Assembly (NCBI RefSeq): GCF_965216805.1
Contig: NZ_CBDCGN010000002.1
Span: 1,860,001 to 1,924,000 of the forward strand
Length of the DNA stretch: 64,000 nucleotides
Reading direction: 5' to 3'
Origin: Panacagrimonas sp965216805
GTDB lineage: Bacteria > Pseudomonadota > Gammaproteobacteria > Nevskiales > Nevskiaceae
The notes under the pieces are model-generated. The model did no database searches. It had not been told where the DNA came from and saw nothing but the letters and a program-made list of their open reading frames with translations. The position numbers and the translations under genes are program-made. Of the stretch, positions 36,769 to 45,127 are shown piece after piece (within the stretch, counting starts at the first letter, position 1; every line of letters starts with the position of its first letter).

Positions 36769-39501
36769 ATGAATCTGCTGTCCAGGCTGATCGAGCAGGC
36801 GGTGCGGCGACCGGGCCTGTTGCTGGTCGCCACCGCCGTCTTGAGCGTGGTGGCGCTGCTGCAGATCTTTGCGCTGCCCTCGTTCACGCCGCGGCTGAAG
36901 CTGGATCCGACCACCGAAAGCCTGCTGCCGCTGGACGATCGCGACCGGCAGATCTTCGAGCGCGTGCGCAACACCTTTGGCGAGGGCGAAACCGTGCTGA
37001 TGTCGGTGCGCCTGGACCCGCTGTTCACCCCCGACAACATGGCACGCATCGGCGACCTGACCCGCCGGTTGCGCCAGTTCCCCGGCGTCAAGGGGGTGTT
37101 CTCGCTGGGCACCGCCGCCAATGTGCTGGCCGAAGGCGACGACCTCGAGGTCAGTCCGTTCACCGAACAAGCCGCGCGCGATCCCGAATCGGTCAAGCAG
37201 TTTGCGCAGCAGATTTCCGCCAATCCGCTCTACCGCGGCGTGCTGGTGTCCGACGACGGCATCCACACGGCGCTGGCGATCAGCCTGGATGCGCTGGGCG
37301 AAGAGCGCTTCCGGCGCGACGACTACCCTGGACAGTTCCGCACCCTGGCCCGCGAGATCACCGGCAGCGAGCAGGTCTGGCTGGCGGGCAGCCCGGTGGT
37401 GAAGGCTGCCAGTACCGGCGCGATGCTGCGCACGCTGTACCTGAGTCTGCCGGTGATCTACCTGCTGATCGTTCTGCTGCTGTATGCGGCGTTCCGCAGC
37501 CTGCGCGCGACCCTGGCGGTGGTCGCCACGGTGAGCCTGGCGCTGCTGTGGACCCTGGCCACTGCGGTGGCGATGGGGCAGTCGCTGAATCTGGTATCCA
37601 TCATCATGCCGCCGCTGGTGATCACCCTGGGACTGGCCTACGCCATTCACCTGCTGTCGGATTACTACGAAAGCTCGGCGCGCACGGCAGACGAACGTCG
37701 AATCCGGCGGCGCGAGGTGATGGGTCGGGTCGGCGTCGGCCTGCTGCTGGCGGGGACGACCACCATCGCAGGCTTCGTCGCGCTGATGCCGCAGGGGCTG
37801 CCGGCGGTACGCGATTTCGCGTTGCTGTCCAGCATCGGCGTGTTCTATTTGTTTGTGCTGATCCTGTTCTTCCTGCCGGCGCTGCTCGACCAGTTGCATT
37901 GCGCGCCGCAGCGCCGCGAGTGGGGCCGCGCGGTCGCCGAACGCTGGGCCGATCGCATCGCAGCGTTCGACATCCGGTGGCGCAAGCCCATCGTGTGGGT
38001 GGCGCTGATCCTGGTGCCGGTGGACTTGTGGTTGGCGTCGGGCATCCCGGTGGGCACCGATTACATCCGCGCGTTTCGCGAAGGCGTGCCGGTGCGCGAA
38101 GAGTACGAGGCGGTCAATCGCACCTTCGACGGCGCCAACTTCGTGTCGGTACTGATCGAGACCCACGTCAACGACGCGCTGAGCGATCCCGAACTGGTGC
38201 GGGGCGTCGACGATCTGCAGAACTGGCTGCGCGACCAGCCCGAGGTGGGGCAGGCGGTGTCCTACGTGGATCACCTCAAGCTGCTCAACCAGAGCCTCAA
38301 CGAGAACGACCCCGCGTATTTTTCGGTGCCGCAGGACGCCGCGGCGATCAAGCAACTGCTTCTGTTCGCCGGCGGCGAGGAGCTGCGTCGCGTGCTCGAT
38401 GCGCGGTTGCGCTCGGCGCTGATCACGGTGCGCATCAAGGTCGGCGACTCGGTGGAGATCACGCGCTTCGTCGAGCGCGTGGAGGCGCAGCTGGCGCAGC
38501 TCAAGCCGCCGCTCAACGGATCGATCACCGGTACGCCGGTGCTGGCCACGCGCACCGTCAACGAGATCGGGCGCGGACAATGGGTGTCGCTGGCGATCGC
38601 CTGTTTCGCAATCTGGGCGATGCTGGCGTTGATGTTCACTTCGGCTCGCGCAGGACTCTGGGCGTTGCTGCCCAATCTGGTGCCGGTTTCGATCTATTTC
38701 GGCACCTTGCGCCTGCTGGACATTCCGCTCAATCCCACCAACAGCCTGATTGCCAGCATCGTGCTCGGGGTGGCGGTGGACGACACCGTACATTTTCTGA
38801 CTCGCTTCAACCGCCTGGCGCGCGCCTCCGGCAGCGAGGTGCAAGCGGTACAGACCGCGCTGCGCGAAACGCTGCGACCCACCACGTTAACGACCATCGC
38901 GTTGTGTCTGGGTCTGCTGGCGCTCACCGGCAGCGAACTGGTCAGTCAGGTCCAGTTCGGACTTTTGGCGGCATTCACCCTGTTCCTGGCCTGGGTGTCC
39001 GAGCTCACCCTGACTCCGGCGCTGGGTTCGCGCCTGCGCATCGTGACCTTGTGGGATCTGCTGCGCCTGGACCTGGGGCAGTCGCCTCAGCACACCATCC
39101 CGCTGCTGTCGGGTTTGAGCCTGCGTCAGGCGCGGGTGTTCGCCCTGATGTCCAAGCTCGAGTCGCACAACCCCGGCGAGCTGGTGATCCAGCAGGGCGA
39201 TTTCGCGCGGGACATGTACGTGGTGGTCGACGGCACGCTGGAGGTGTGGATTGATCGCAACGGCGAGCGCAAGGTGTTGGCCACCATGAGTCGCGGCGCC
39301 GTGGTGGGCGAGGCAGGCTATTTCGGCCAGCGCCGAACCGCCAACGTCAGTTGCGTGACCGCGGTCCGCGTGCTGCGCTTCGATGCGACCGACCTGGAAC
39401 GTCTGCGCCGCCGGTATCCGTGGATTGCCGCCACCGTGTTCCGCAACCTCAATCGCGTGCAGGCCGAACGGCTGGCACGCGCCACCGCGATGCTGAGATG
39501 A
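36769..39501 (+). CDS. RND/MMPL-family transporter with C-terminal cyclic nucleotide-binding domain
   Basis: This 910-residue inner-membrane protein has two RND halves. Each has one leading helix, a periplasmic domain, then five or six helices: about residues 20-40, 230-370, then 405-425 and 610-740. Conserved membrane motifs include GLAYAIHLLSDYYE and VLGVAVDDTVHFLTRFNR. After residue 770 the chain leaves the membrane and forms a cNMP-binding domain: HNPGELVIQQGDFARDMYVVVDGTLEVW, then GAVVGEAGYFGQRRTANVSC as the phosphate-binding cassette. This fusion is unusual for the family. It may gate transport of a lipid in response to a cyclic nucleotide. The gene is co-oriented with the LolA-like gene. 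Confidence 0.88.
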   Translation: MNLLSRLIEQAVRRPGLLLVATAVLSVVALLQIFALPSFTPRLKLDPTTESLLPLDDRDRQIFERVRNTFGEGETVLMSVRLDPLFTPDNMARIGDLTRRLRQFPGVKGVFSLGTAANVLAEGDDLEVSPFTEQAARDPESVKQFAQQISANPLYRGVLVSDDGIHTALAISLDALGEERFRRDDYPGQFRTLAREITGSEQVWLAGSPVVKAASTGAMLRTLYLSLPVIYLLIVLLLYAAFRSLRATLAVVATVSLALLWTLATAVAMGQSLNLVSIIMPPLVITLGLAYAIHLLSDYYESSARTADERRIRRREVMGRVGVGLLLAGTTTIAGFVALMPQGLPAVRDFALLSSIGVFYLFVLILFFLPALLDQLHCAPQRREWGRAVAERWADRIAAFDIRWRKPIVWVALILVPVDLWLASGIPVGTDYIRAFREGVPVREEYEAVNRTFDGANFVSVLIETHVNDALSDPELVRGVDDLQNWLRDQPEVGQAVSYVDHLKLLNQSLNENDPAYFSVPQDAAAIKQLLLFAGGEELRRVLDARLRSALITVRIKVGDSVEITRFVERVEAQLAQLKPPLNGSITGTPVLATRTVNEIGRGQWVSLAIACFAIWAMLALMFTSARAGLWALLPNLVPVSIYFGTLRLLDIPLNPTNSLIASIVLGVAVDDTVHFLTRFNRLARASGSEVQAVQTALRETLRPTTLTTIALCLGLLALTGSELVSQVQFGLLAAFTLFLAWVSELTLTPALGSRLRIVTLWDLLRLDLGQSPQHTIPLLSGLSLRQARVFALMSKLESHNPGELVIQQGDFARDMYVVVDGTLEVWIDRNGERKVLATMSRGAVVGEAGYFGQRRTANVSCVTAVRVLRFDATDLERLRRRYPWIAATVFRNLNRVQAERLARATAMLR

Positions 39502-39533
39502 GCCTCCGGCTGCTGCCGGCTTGCTAAGCCCCG

Positions 39534-41186
39534 CTAGCCCGAACCCAGGCTTGCGCGCAGCTTGTACTTGAGCACCTTGCCGCCCACGGTGGCGGGCAGG
39601 TCGTCCATGAGCACCACACGCTTGGGTGTCTCGAAGCCGGCGAGGCGCTCGCGACAGAAAGCGATCAGCGCCGCTTCGTCGATGGTTTCATCCGGCCGGG
39701 GCACGACGACTGCGGTCACCGTTTCTCCCCAGCGTGGATCGGGCAGGCCCACCACGGCGACACGGGCGACGCCGGGGAACTGTGCGACCACCGCTTCCAC
39801 GCGCAGGCTGGAGACGTTCTCGCCACCGGACTTCACCACGTCCTTGTAGCGGTCGACCATCACGCGCAGACCGTCAGCGCGGAATTCGCACATGTCCCCG
39901 CTGTGAAACCAGCCGTGGCGGAATGCTTCGCGGGTGGCTTTCTCGTCGCGGAAATAGCCTGCGGTGACCACCGGCGAGCGGTACACCACTTCGCCGCGCG
40001 CGCCGGGCCGGTCGTGCAGGGAGTGGCCGTCCTCGTCCATGACGGTGGAGGCGAGCAGCGGCGTCGGCAGTCCGACGACGTTGGTGGCCGGCGCGGTCTG
40101 ACCGTAAACCTCCTGGAACTGCTCCACCGGGAAGCGATGCAGCGCGATGCACTCGGTCTGACCGAAGATACCGACCAGAGTGGCCTGCGGGCTCAGTTTC
40201 CGCAGCCTGGTGCGCACCGCAGGTTCCACCGCTCCCCATCCATAGATCACCACGCGCAGACTGCTCAGATCCGGCACCGGGTCGCTGCCTTCCGCGGTGC
40301 GCACCAGATCGGCCAGAAACTGCGGCGAGCCGGTGAAGTAGGCAGACGGCCGTTCCCGCTCGATCGCGGCGCACAGATTCGCAGGTGTCGGCGCGCGGCC
40401 CAGCACCACGCTGCCGCCCGCGAGCAGCGCCGACAAGGGAAATAGGTGATCGCCGATGTGGTAGATCACCGGCAGAAAGGTGCAGATGCGGTAGTCGGAT
40501 TCGAACGGCACGCCGCGCGAATAGGCCGAGGCCTGGTTCAGGCCGGCGAGGTAGGTATAGGTGTGCGAGATCATCACCGCCTTGGGCATGGCGGTGGTGC
40601 CCGAGGTCATCAGGATCTCCCAGATGTCATCACCGTGAATGCGGACCTCAGGCTCCCGCGCGGGCTGGTCCTGCATCAACTGCGCCAGTGTCGGCAGACC
40701 CTGAGTGTCGCCGTCCTGTTTGGGAATTGCGGCCAGCACCGGGATGCCGACCGTCTCCAGCGGCCCGCGCGCCCTGACCCAAGCCTCGGCATCCACGATC
40801 GCGGCGTTGGCCCCGACGTGGCGCAGCGAGTGTTCCACCATATCGGCGGCCATCATCGTGTTGACCGGCATCGCCACCAGCCCAGCCTTGGCGCAGGCGA
40901 TCTTGGTGAGGAAGGCTTCGTTGGAGTTGTCGCAAAAAAACGCCACCCGCGCGCCGCGCGTCAGGCCGCGCGACAGCAGACCATGAGCGATGGCGTTGGC
41001 GGTGGCGTCGGCCTGCCGGTAGGTGACGCGCGCGTAGGCCGGATCGCGCTGCGCGCAGGGCGCGGCGATCAGGGCCAGCTTGTCGGGCTGGCTCCAGGTC
41101 ATGCGCTCGAAGATGTCGCCCACGCTCACGCGCTCCCAGCGCCGATCTGCGCGACGGTCGTACAGGCTCTCGACGTCCAGATTCAT
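39534..41186 (-). CDS. Acyl-CoA synthetase (AMP-dependent ligase)
   Basis: This 550-residue ligase activates a carboxylic acid to its CoA ester through an acyl-AMP. The P-loop-like motif is LMTSGTTAMPKAVMISH, followed by the adenylate motif YGWGAVEP, GQTECIALHRFP, and the hinge region WFHSGDMCEFRADGLRVMVDRYKDVVKSGGENVSS. The final catalytic Lys sits in TVGGKVLKYKLR. The ATG has AGGAG upstream. The gene faces away from the TetR gene, with a putative TetR operator in the gap. As the first enzyme for the Atu-like cluster, its substrate would be a branched or terpenoid acid; this is inferred from context. Confidence 0.88.
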   Translation of the reverse strand: MNLDVESLYDRRADRRWERVSVGDIFERMTWSQPDKLALIAAPCAQRDPAYARVTYRQADATANAIAHGLLSRGLTRGARVAFFCDNSNEAFLTKIACAKAGLVAMPVNTMMAADMVEHSLRHVGANAAIVDAEAWVRARGPLETVGIPVLAAIPKQDGDTQGLPTLAQLMQDQPAREPEVRIHGDDIWEILMTSGTTAMPKAVMISHTYTYLAGLNQASAYSRGVPFESDYRICTFLPVIYHIGDHLFPLSALLAGGSVVLGRAPTPANLCAAIERERPSAYFTGSPQFLADLVRTAEGSDPVPDLSSLRVVIYGWGAVEPAVRTRLRKLSPQATLVGIFGQTECIALHRFPVEQFQEVYGQTAPATNVVGLPTPLLASTVMDEDGHSLHDRPGARGEVVYRSPVVTAGYFRDEKATREAFRHGWFHSGDMCEFRADGLRVMVDRYKDVVKSGGENVSSLRVEAVVAQFPGVARVAVVGLPDPRWGETVTAVVVPRPDETIDEAALIAFCRERLAGFETPKRVVLMDDLPATVGGKVLKYKLRASLGSG

Positions 41187-41270
41187 CTGGTTCACTCCTG
41201 ATTCGTTGTGCTCGTATTCATGACCCTGGAAGCGCGCTCGGGCTTGCACCCGCGCCGCGCGCGACTCTCT

Positions 41271-41290
41271 TATAGTGACGCCCACTCACT
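41271..41290 (+). promoter_or_regulatory. Putative TetR operator and -10 element
   Basis: AGTGACGCCCACTCACT (41274-41290) has arms AGTGA and TCACT spaced by seven bases, overlapping a TATAGT -10-like hexamer at 41271-41276. The same layout occurs at 44282-44298 ahead of the hydratase operon. It lies 18 bases before the TetR start and between the ligase and TetR genes, so it may act on both. Confidence 0.5.
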
Positions 41291-41307
41291 CGGTTTGGGA
41301 TACAGGC

Positions 41308-42039
41308 ATGGTTTCCACGCGTCGCGGCCCGCAACCGGCTGCCAAGGCGCCGCGCCAGCGGGCGTCGCGGATGACCTCCGACAAGCGCACCCGGGAAATC
41401 CTGGCGGTGGCGCGCGACGTCTTTGTTACGCACGGTTTTCATGCCACGGCGGTGACCGAGATCGCCAGTCGGCTCGGCGTAGCCGAGGGCACGGTGTTCA
41501 AGTATTTCCCGACCAAGCGTGAACTGCTCAACCGGGTGATCGAACACTGGTACGGCGAACTGTTTGGCGACTACACCAAGGATCTGTCGATGATCCGCGG
41601 CGCCCGCAACCGTTTTCGCTACCTGGTATGGCGACATCTCAAGACCATCCGCGAATGGCCCGGCATGTGCCGACTGATTTTTTCGGATGTGCGCTCGCAA
41701 CCCGGCTACTCGCGCTCGCCGCTGCACCGCATGAACCTCAAGTACACCGGCCTGTTTCTCGACGTGGTCCGCGAGGGCATCGGCAGCGGCGAGTTTCGCG
41801 ACGATGTGCCGCTGGAACTGCTGCGGGATCTCGTCTACGGAGGGATCGAGCATCACGCCTGGGGCTTTCTCTATCGCAACACAACGCTCGATGCCGAACG
41901 CTCGGCCGACCAGATCACCGATCTGGTCTGCACGGGCATCGAGTTGCGCCGGCCGCTCGAACCGAGCCTGACCGACGCCGATCTCTGCGCTCTGGCCGAT
42001 CGTCTGGAGCGGGTGGCCGCCACGCTGCGCAAGGCCTAA
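41308..42039 (+). CDS. TetR-family transcriptional regulator
   Basis: A 243-residue repressor. The DNA-binding helix-turn-helix lies near residues 28-75: TREILAVARDVFVTHGFHATAVTEIASRLGVAEGTVFKYFPTK. The C-terminal ligand/dimer domain is helical. The gene sits between the acyl-CoA ligase and the SDR/dehydrogenase genes and probably senses an acyl-CoA or free acid of the pathway, like other regulators of fatty or branched-chain acid catabolism. Three ACTCAC-type sites in this cluster are candidate targets. The stop overlaps the convergent SDR stop by three bases. Confidence 0.9.
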   Translation: MVSTRRGPQPAAKAPRQRASRMTSDKRTREILAVARDVFVTHGFHATAVTEIASRLGVAEGTVFKYFPTKRELLNRVIEHWYGELFGDYTKDLSMIRGARNRFRYLVWRHLKTIREWPGMCRLIFSDVRSQPGYSRSPLHRMNLKYTGLFLDVVREGIGSGEFRDDVPLELLRDLVYGGIEHHAWGFLYRNTTLDAERSADQITDLVCTGIELRRPLEPSLTDADLCALADRLERVAATLRKA

Positions 42040-42875
42040 GCGCCGCCGTACCACGCGGGTCGGCCGCTCAGCCACAACTCGCCCCACAGCTTGCCGCCGC
42101 CGTCAACGGTCAGGGTTTCGCCGGTGATGAAGCTGGCGCTCGGCGAGGATAAAAACACGCAGGATTCGGCGATTTCCATGGTACGGCCCATGCGCCGCTG
42201 CGGATTGGCCAATGCGAACTCCGCGGCAGCCTCCGGCGGGTAGACGTCCAGCCCCTCGCTTTCGGTCAGGCCGGGGGCGACCGCATTAACCCGGATGCCG
42301 AGCGGAGCCCATTCCACCGCGACGGTGCGCATAGCACCGACGATGCCGGCACGTGCGGCCTGGGTGTGCGCCACTCCCGGCATGCCGCGTTCGAGCACCA
42401 CGATGACGTTGACGATTGACCCGCCGCGGCCGAGATCGCGCCAGCGCTGCGCGGCGCGCTGCATCACGAACCAGGTATTGTTGAGGTTGTTGGAAATGAC
42501 CGCGTTCCAGCCCTTGGGACTCATGTCGATGGCGTTCTGGGGAAACTGGCCGCCGGCGCTGTTGATTACCAGATCCGCCACGCCGACCTCGGCTTCCAGG
42601 CGTTCGTACAGGGCCAGCACCTGCTCGTGCTCGCGAAGCTGGGCTGCGAAGCCATGCATCTTTGCGCCGCGCGCCCGGGCGTATTCCACCACGCGGTCGA
42701 GCTTGTCCTGGGTGCGGCCGGTGATCGCGACGCTGGCGCCCAGACGCGCCAGCAGCAAGGCGGTCGCGCGGCCGATGCCGCTGCCGCCGCCACAGACCAG
42801 CGCGACCTGCCCGGCAAACAGGTCGGAGCGGAACGCGGTGGGAGCGGACCACAGAGTGTCGAGCAGATCGGACAT
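42036..42875 (-). CDS. Short-chain dehydrogenase/reductase (second paralogue)
   Basis: A 279-residue SDR with cofactor motif VCGGGSGIGRATALLLARLG and NSAGGQFP, matching the style of the paralogue at 14632-15495. The active-site region is AHTQAARAGIVG, again without the usual YxxxK tyrosine. The C-terminus has SFITGETLTVDGGGKLWGE. It follows the acyl-CoA dehydrogenase gene on the minus strand (gap of 64 bases) and is likely in its operon. The start is the ATG at 42875; the frame is open upstream into the neighbouring gene. Confidence 0.87.
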   Translation of the reverse strand: MSDLLDTLWSAPTAFRSDLFAGQVALVCGGGSGIGRATALLLARLGASVAITGRTQDKLDRVVEYARARGAKMHGFAAQLREHEQVLALYERLEAEVGVADLVINSAGGQFPQNAIDMSPKGWNAVISNNLNNTWFVMQRAAQRWRDLGRGGSIVNVIVVLERGMPGVAHTQAARAGIVGAMRTVAVEWAPLGIRVNAVAPGLTESEGLDVYPPEAAAEFALANPQRRMGRTMEIAESCVFLSSPSASFITGETLTVDGGGKLWGELWLSGRPAWYGGA

Positions 42876-42939
42876 GAGGATCGTGGGCGGGATGGTGGTT
42901 CCCTTCCGCCACGCACGTGCGTGGAGAGGGTGGTTTTCC

Positions 42940-44139
42940 TTACGAGGACAGCAGCTCCTTGGCAATGATCATCTTGCGCACCTCGCTGGTGCCGGCGCCG
43001 ATCTCCAGCAGTTTGATCGAACGGTACAGGCGGTTGATCTCGCTCTCCCAGATGTAGCCGGTGCCGCCGTGCACCTGCACCGCGTCGTTGAGCACCTTGT
43101 TCATGGTCTCGGCCACGTACAGCACGCCGGCGGCGGTGAGCTTGTGGATCTCGCCACGGCCACCGTCATCTTCGCCGATGACGTTGGCCGCACGCAGCAC
43201 CTGATAGGTGAAGATGCGCATGCTCTCGACCCAGGTATACATGTCGGCAAGCTTGGCCTGGATCATCTGGAAGTCCGCGATCGGCCGGTTGAACTGCTTG
43301 CGCTGACGCGCGTAGTCCAGCGCCAGTGCGAAAGCACGCTCGGCAATACCCAGGCAGATCGGCGAGATCATGGCCCGCTCCAGATCCAGGCCGGACATCA
43401 CCACGCGCACGCCGTTGTTCTCGGCGCCCACGAGATTTTCCGCCGGCACCCTGCATTCGTCGAACAGCAGCTCGGCGGTCTGCGAGCCGCGAAAGCCCAT
43501 CTTGGTGAGCTTCTGCGCCACCTTGAACCCCGGACAATCCTTTTCGACGATGAACGCGCTGATGCCCTGCGCGCCCTTGTCCTTGTCGGTCTTGGCGTAA
43601 ACCAGCAGCACGTCGGCGACCGGGCCGTTGGTGATGTAGAGCTTGCGGCCATTGAGGACGTAGTGCCCCCCTTCGCGGCGTGCGGTGGTGCGCATGGAGC
43701 CCAGTGCATCCGAGCCGGCGCCCGGTTCGGTCAGGCCCAGCGCGCCGATGGCGGTGCCCTTGCACAGGCCTGGAACATACTTGCTCCGCTGCTCGGGGTT
43801 GGCATTGCGCAGGATGTTGTGCAGGCACAGGTTCTCGTGTGCCACCCAGGCCAGACCCATGGCGTGGTTCCAGCGCGAAAACGCTTGCAGGATCAGGCCG
43901 GAGGTAAACACGTCCAGGCCCGCGCCGCCCAGCGATTCGGGCGCGGTGACGCCGAAGTAACCGGTGGCGCCGATCTTGGGGAAAGCTTCGGCCGGCCACC
44001 ATTCCTCGTCGTCCATCCGCTGAGCCATTGGATACAGCTCCGCTTGCGCGAAGCGGTCGGCATTGGCCAGCACTTCCATCTCGTCGTGGGACAGCCCGGA
44101 GAAGGCCTGGTTGACGGAGCTGTAGGATCCGTTCGACAT
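42940..44139 (-). CDS. Acyl-CoA dehydrogenase, isovaleryl/citronellyl-CoA type
   Basis: This flavoprotein oxidises an acyl-CoA to the 2-enoyl-CoA and passes electrons to ETF. The protein has about 399 residues and the full fold: GLTEPGAGSDALGSMRTTA (FAD/substrate loop), KLYITNGPVADVLLVYAKT, LDLERAMISPICLGIAERA and the dimer motif QVHGGTGYIWESEINRLYR. The Glu in this region occupies the position of the IVD-type base rather than the medium-chain one. I use the ATG at 44139 for spacing to an AAGGAA site; ATG 44145 is possible. It is divergent from the hydratase operon. Confidence 0.9.
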   Translation of the reverse strand: MSNGSYSSVNQAFSGLSHDEMEVLANADRFAQAELYPMAQRMDDEEWWPAEAFPKIGATGYFGVTAPESLGGAGLDVFTSGLILQAFSRWNHAMGLAWVAHENLCLHNILRNANPEQRSKYVPGLCKGTAIGALGLTEPGAGSDALGSMRTTARREGGHYVLNGRKLYITNGPVADVLLVYAKTDKDKGAQGISAFIVEKDCPGFKVAQKLTKMGFRGSQTAELLFDECRVPAENLVGAENNGVRVVMSGLDLERAMISPICLGIAERAFALALDYARQRKQFNRPIADFQMIQAKLADMYTWVESMRIFTYQVLRAANVIGEDDGGRGEIHKLTAAGVLYVAETMNKVLNDAVQVHGGTGYIWESEINRLYRSIKLLEIGAGTSEVRKMIIAKELLSS

Positions 44140-44164
44140 CGCCATGTTTCCTTGTGTCTGAGGG

Positions 44165-44173
44165 TCACTCACT
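44165..44173. promoter_or_regulatory. Possible TetR half-site upstream of the acyl-CoA dehydrogenase
   Basis: TCACTCACT lies 26 bases before the dehydrogenase start. It repeats the right arm of the operator-like site at 41284-41290. Its other arm is weak (three of five bases), so only a half-site is clear. Confidence 0.3.
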
Positions 44174-44254
44174 AATAGCAGCCAATCTCGCAGAACCCGA
44201 CTCGAAGTTCAAGCCGGAAGCGTGCCATGGACACGGCGCAGAAATATTCCGGTT

Positions 44255-44298
44255 TTGGGTATTGACGAGTGGAGGGCTTATAGTGAGTATTACTCACA
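44255..44298 (+). promoter_or_regulatory. Promoter with overlapping perfect palindromic operator
   Basis: A -35-like TTGGGT (44255-44260) and -10 TATAGT (44279-44284) are separated by 18 bases. Overlapping the -10 is the perfect palindrome GTGAGTATTACTCAC (44283-44297), within AGTGA-N7-TCACA. Its position 47 bases before the hydratase ATG suggests repression of the operon that runs to 50720 by the neighbouring TetR protein. Confidence 0.55.
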
Positions 44299-44343
44299 AC
44301 ATGCGCGAGCCGGCCGCCCGGCCGCGCCGAACTGGAGCCCGCG

Positions 44344-45126
44344 ATGACCGAACCCGTACTCGTCGAACGCCGCAACGGCGTGCAATGGATCACGCTGAAT
44401 CGGCCAGAGCGGCGCAACGCGATCAACCAGGATGTGATCCGTCGCATCGGCGAGGGTATTGGCGACGCGGTGGCGGACCGCGACTGCCGCGCAATCGTGC
44501 TGACCGGTGCTGGGGACAAGGCCTTCTGCGCGGGCGGCGATCTGCAGAAGAACGCCGACGGCAATCCCTTCGGCGTCGATTACTCCCGTCCGCAGCACTA
44601 CATGGTGGAGCTGTTCAAACGCATCCAGGACTGCACGCTGCCGATTGTGGCGCGGGTCAACGGCCACGCTCTGGCCGGCGGCTTCGGCCTGCTGTGCGCC
44701 TGCGACATGGCGGTGGCCGCCGACGATATCCGCATCGGAGCACCGGAGTCCCGGATCGGGATGACGCCGATGACCATCCTGCCGTACATGCTTCGAGTGA
44801 TCCCGGCGCGGCGTCTGCAGGAGATCTGCATCACCGGCGAATCATTCTGCGCACAGGACGGGCTGGACTGGGGGATCCTCAACTACGTGGTGCCGCGAGC
44901 TCAGCTCGACGGGAAGCTGGACTGGCTGCTGGCGCGCGTGACCGGCGGTTCGCCGACTGCGGTCCGCCTCGGCAAGCAAACCTTCAACGCGATGCGCGAC
45001 ATGAGTCTGCGCGATGCGCTGGAGTACTCGCAGGCGATGTTCGCAGCCATGGCCTCGACCGCCGATGCGCTGGAAGGGCGTGCGTCCTTCATCGAGAAGC
45101 GCGCGCCGAACTATGCGGGCGGCTGA
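44344..45126 (+). CDS. Enoyl-CoA hydratase/isomerase family protein
   Basis: A 260-residue crotonase-fold protein. It has the oxyanion-hole motif TGAGDKAFCAGGDLQKN and HALAGGFGLLCACDM, in which Gly replaces the first catalytic Glu, while APESRIGMTP keeps the second. It leads the Atu-like operon behind a palindromic operator and ends one base before atuA. It is clearly distinct from the crotonase at 18806. It may hydrate a branched glutaconyl-CoA or act as an isomerase or lyase; sequence does not settle this. Confidence 0.87.
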   Translation: MTEPVLVERRNGVQWITLNRPERRNAINQDVIRRIGEGIGDAVADRDCRAIVLTGAGDKAFCAGGDLQKNADGNPFGVDYSRPQHYMVELFKRIQDCTLPIVARVNGHALAGGFGLLCACDMAVAADDIRIGAPESRIGMTPMTILPYMLRVIPARRLQEICITGESFCAQDGLDWGILNYVVPRAQLDGKLDWLLARVTGGSPTAVRLGKQTFNAMRDMSLRDALEYSQAMFAAMASTADALEGRASFIEKRAPNYAGG

Positions 45127-45127
45127 G

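Noticed and set aside
36724..38844. A 706-codon open frame on the minus strand
   Set aside because: It is the reverse shadow of the RND transporter gene. Its product is rich in His, Arg and Gln and resembles no protein.
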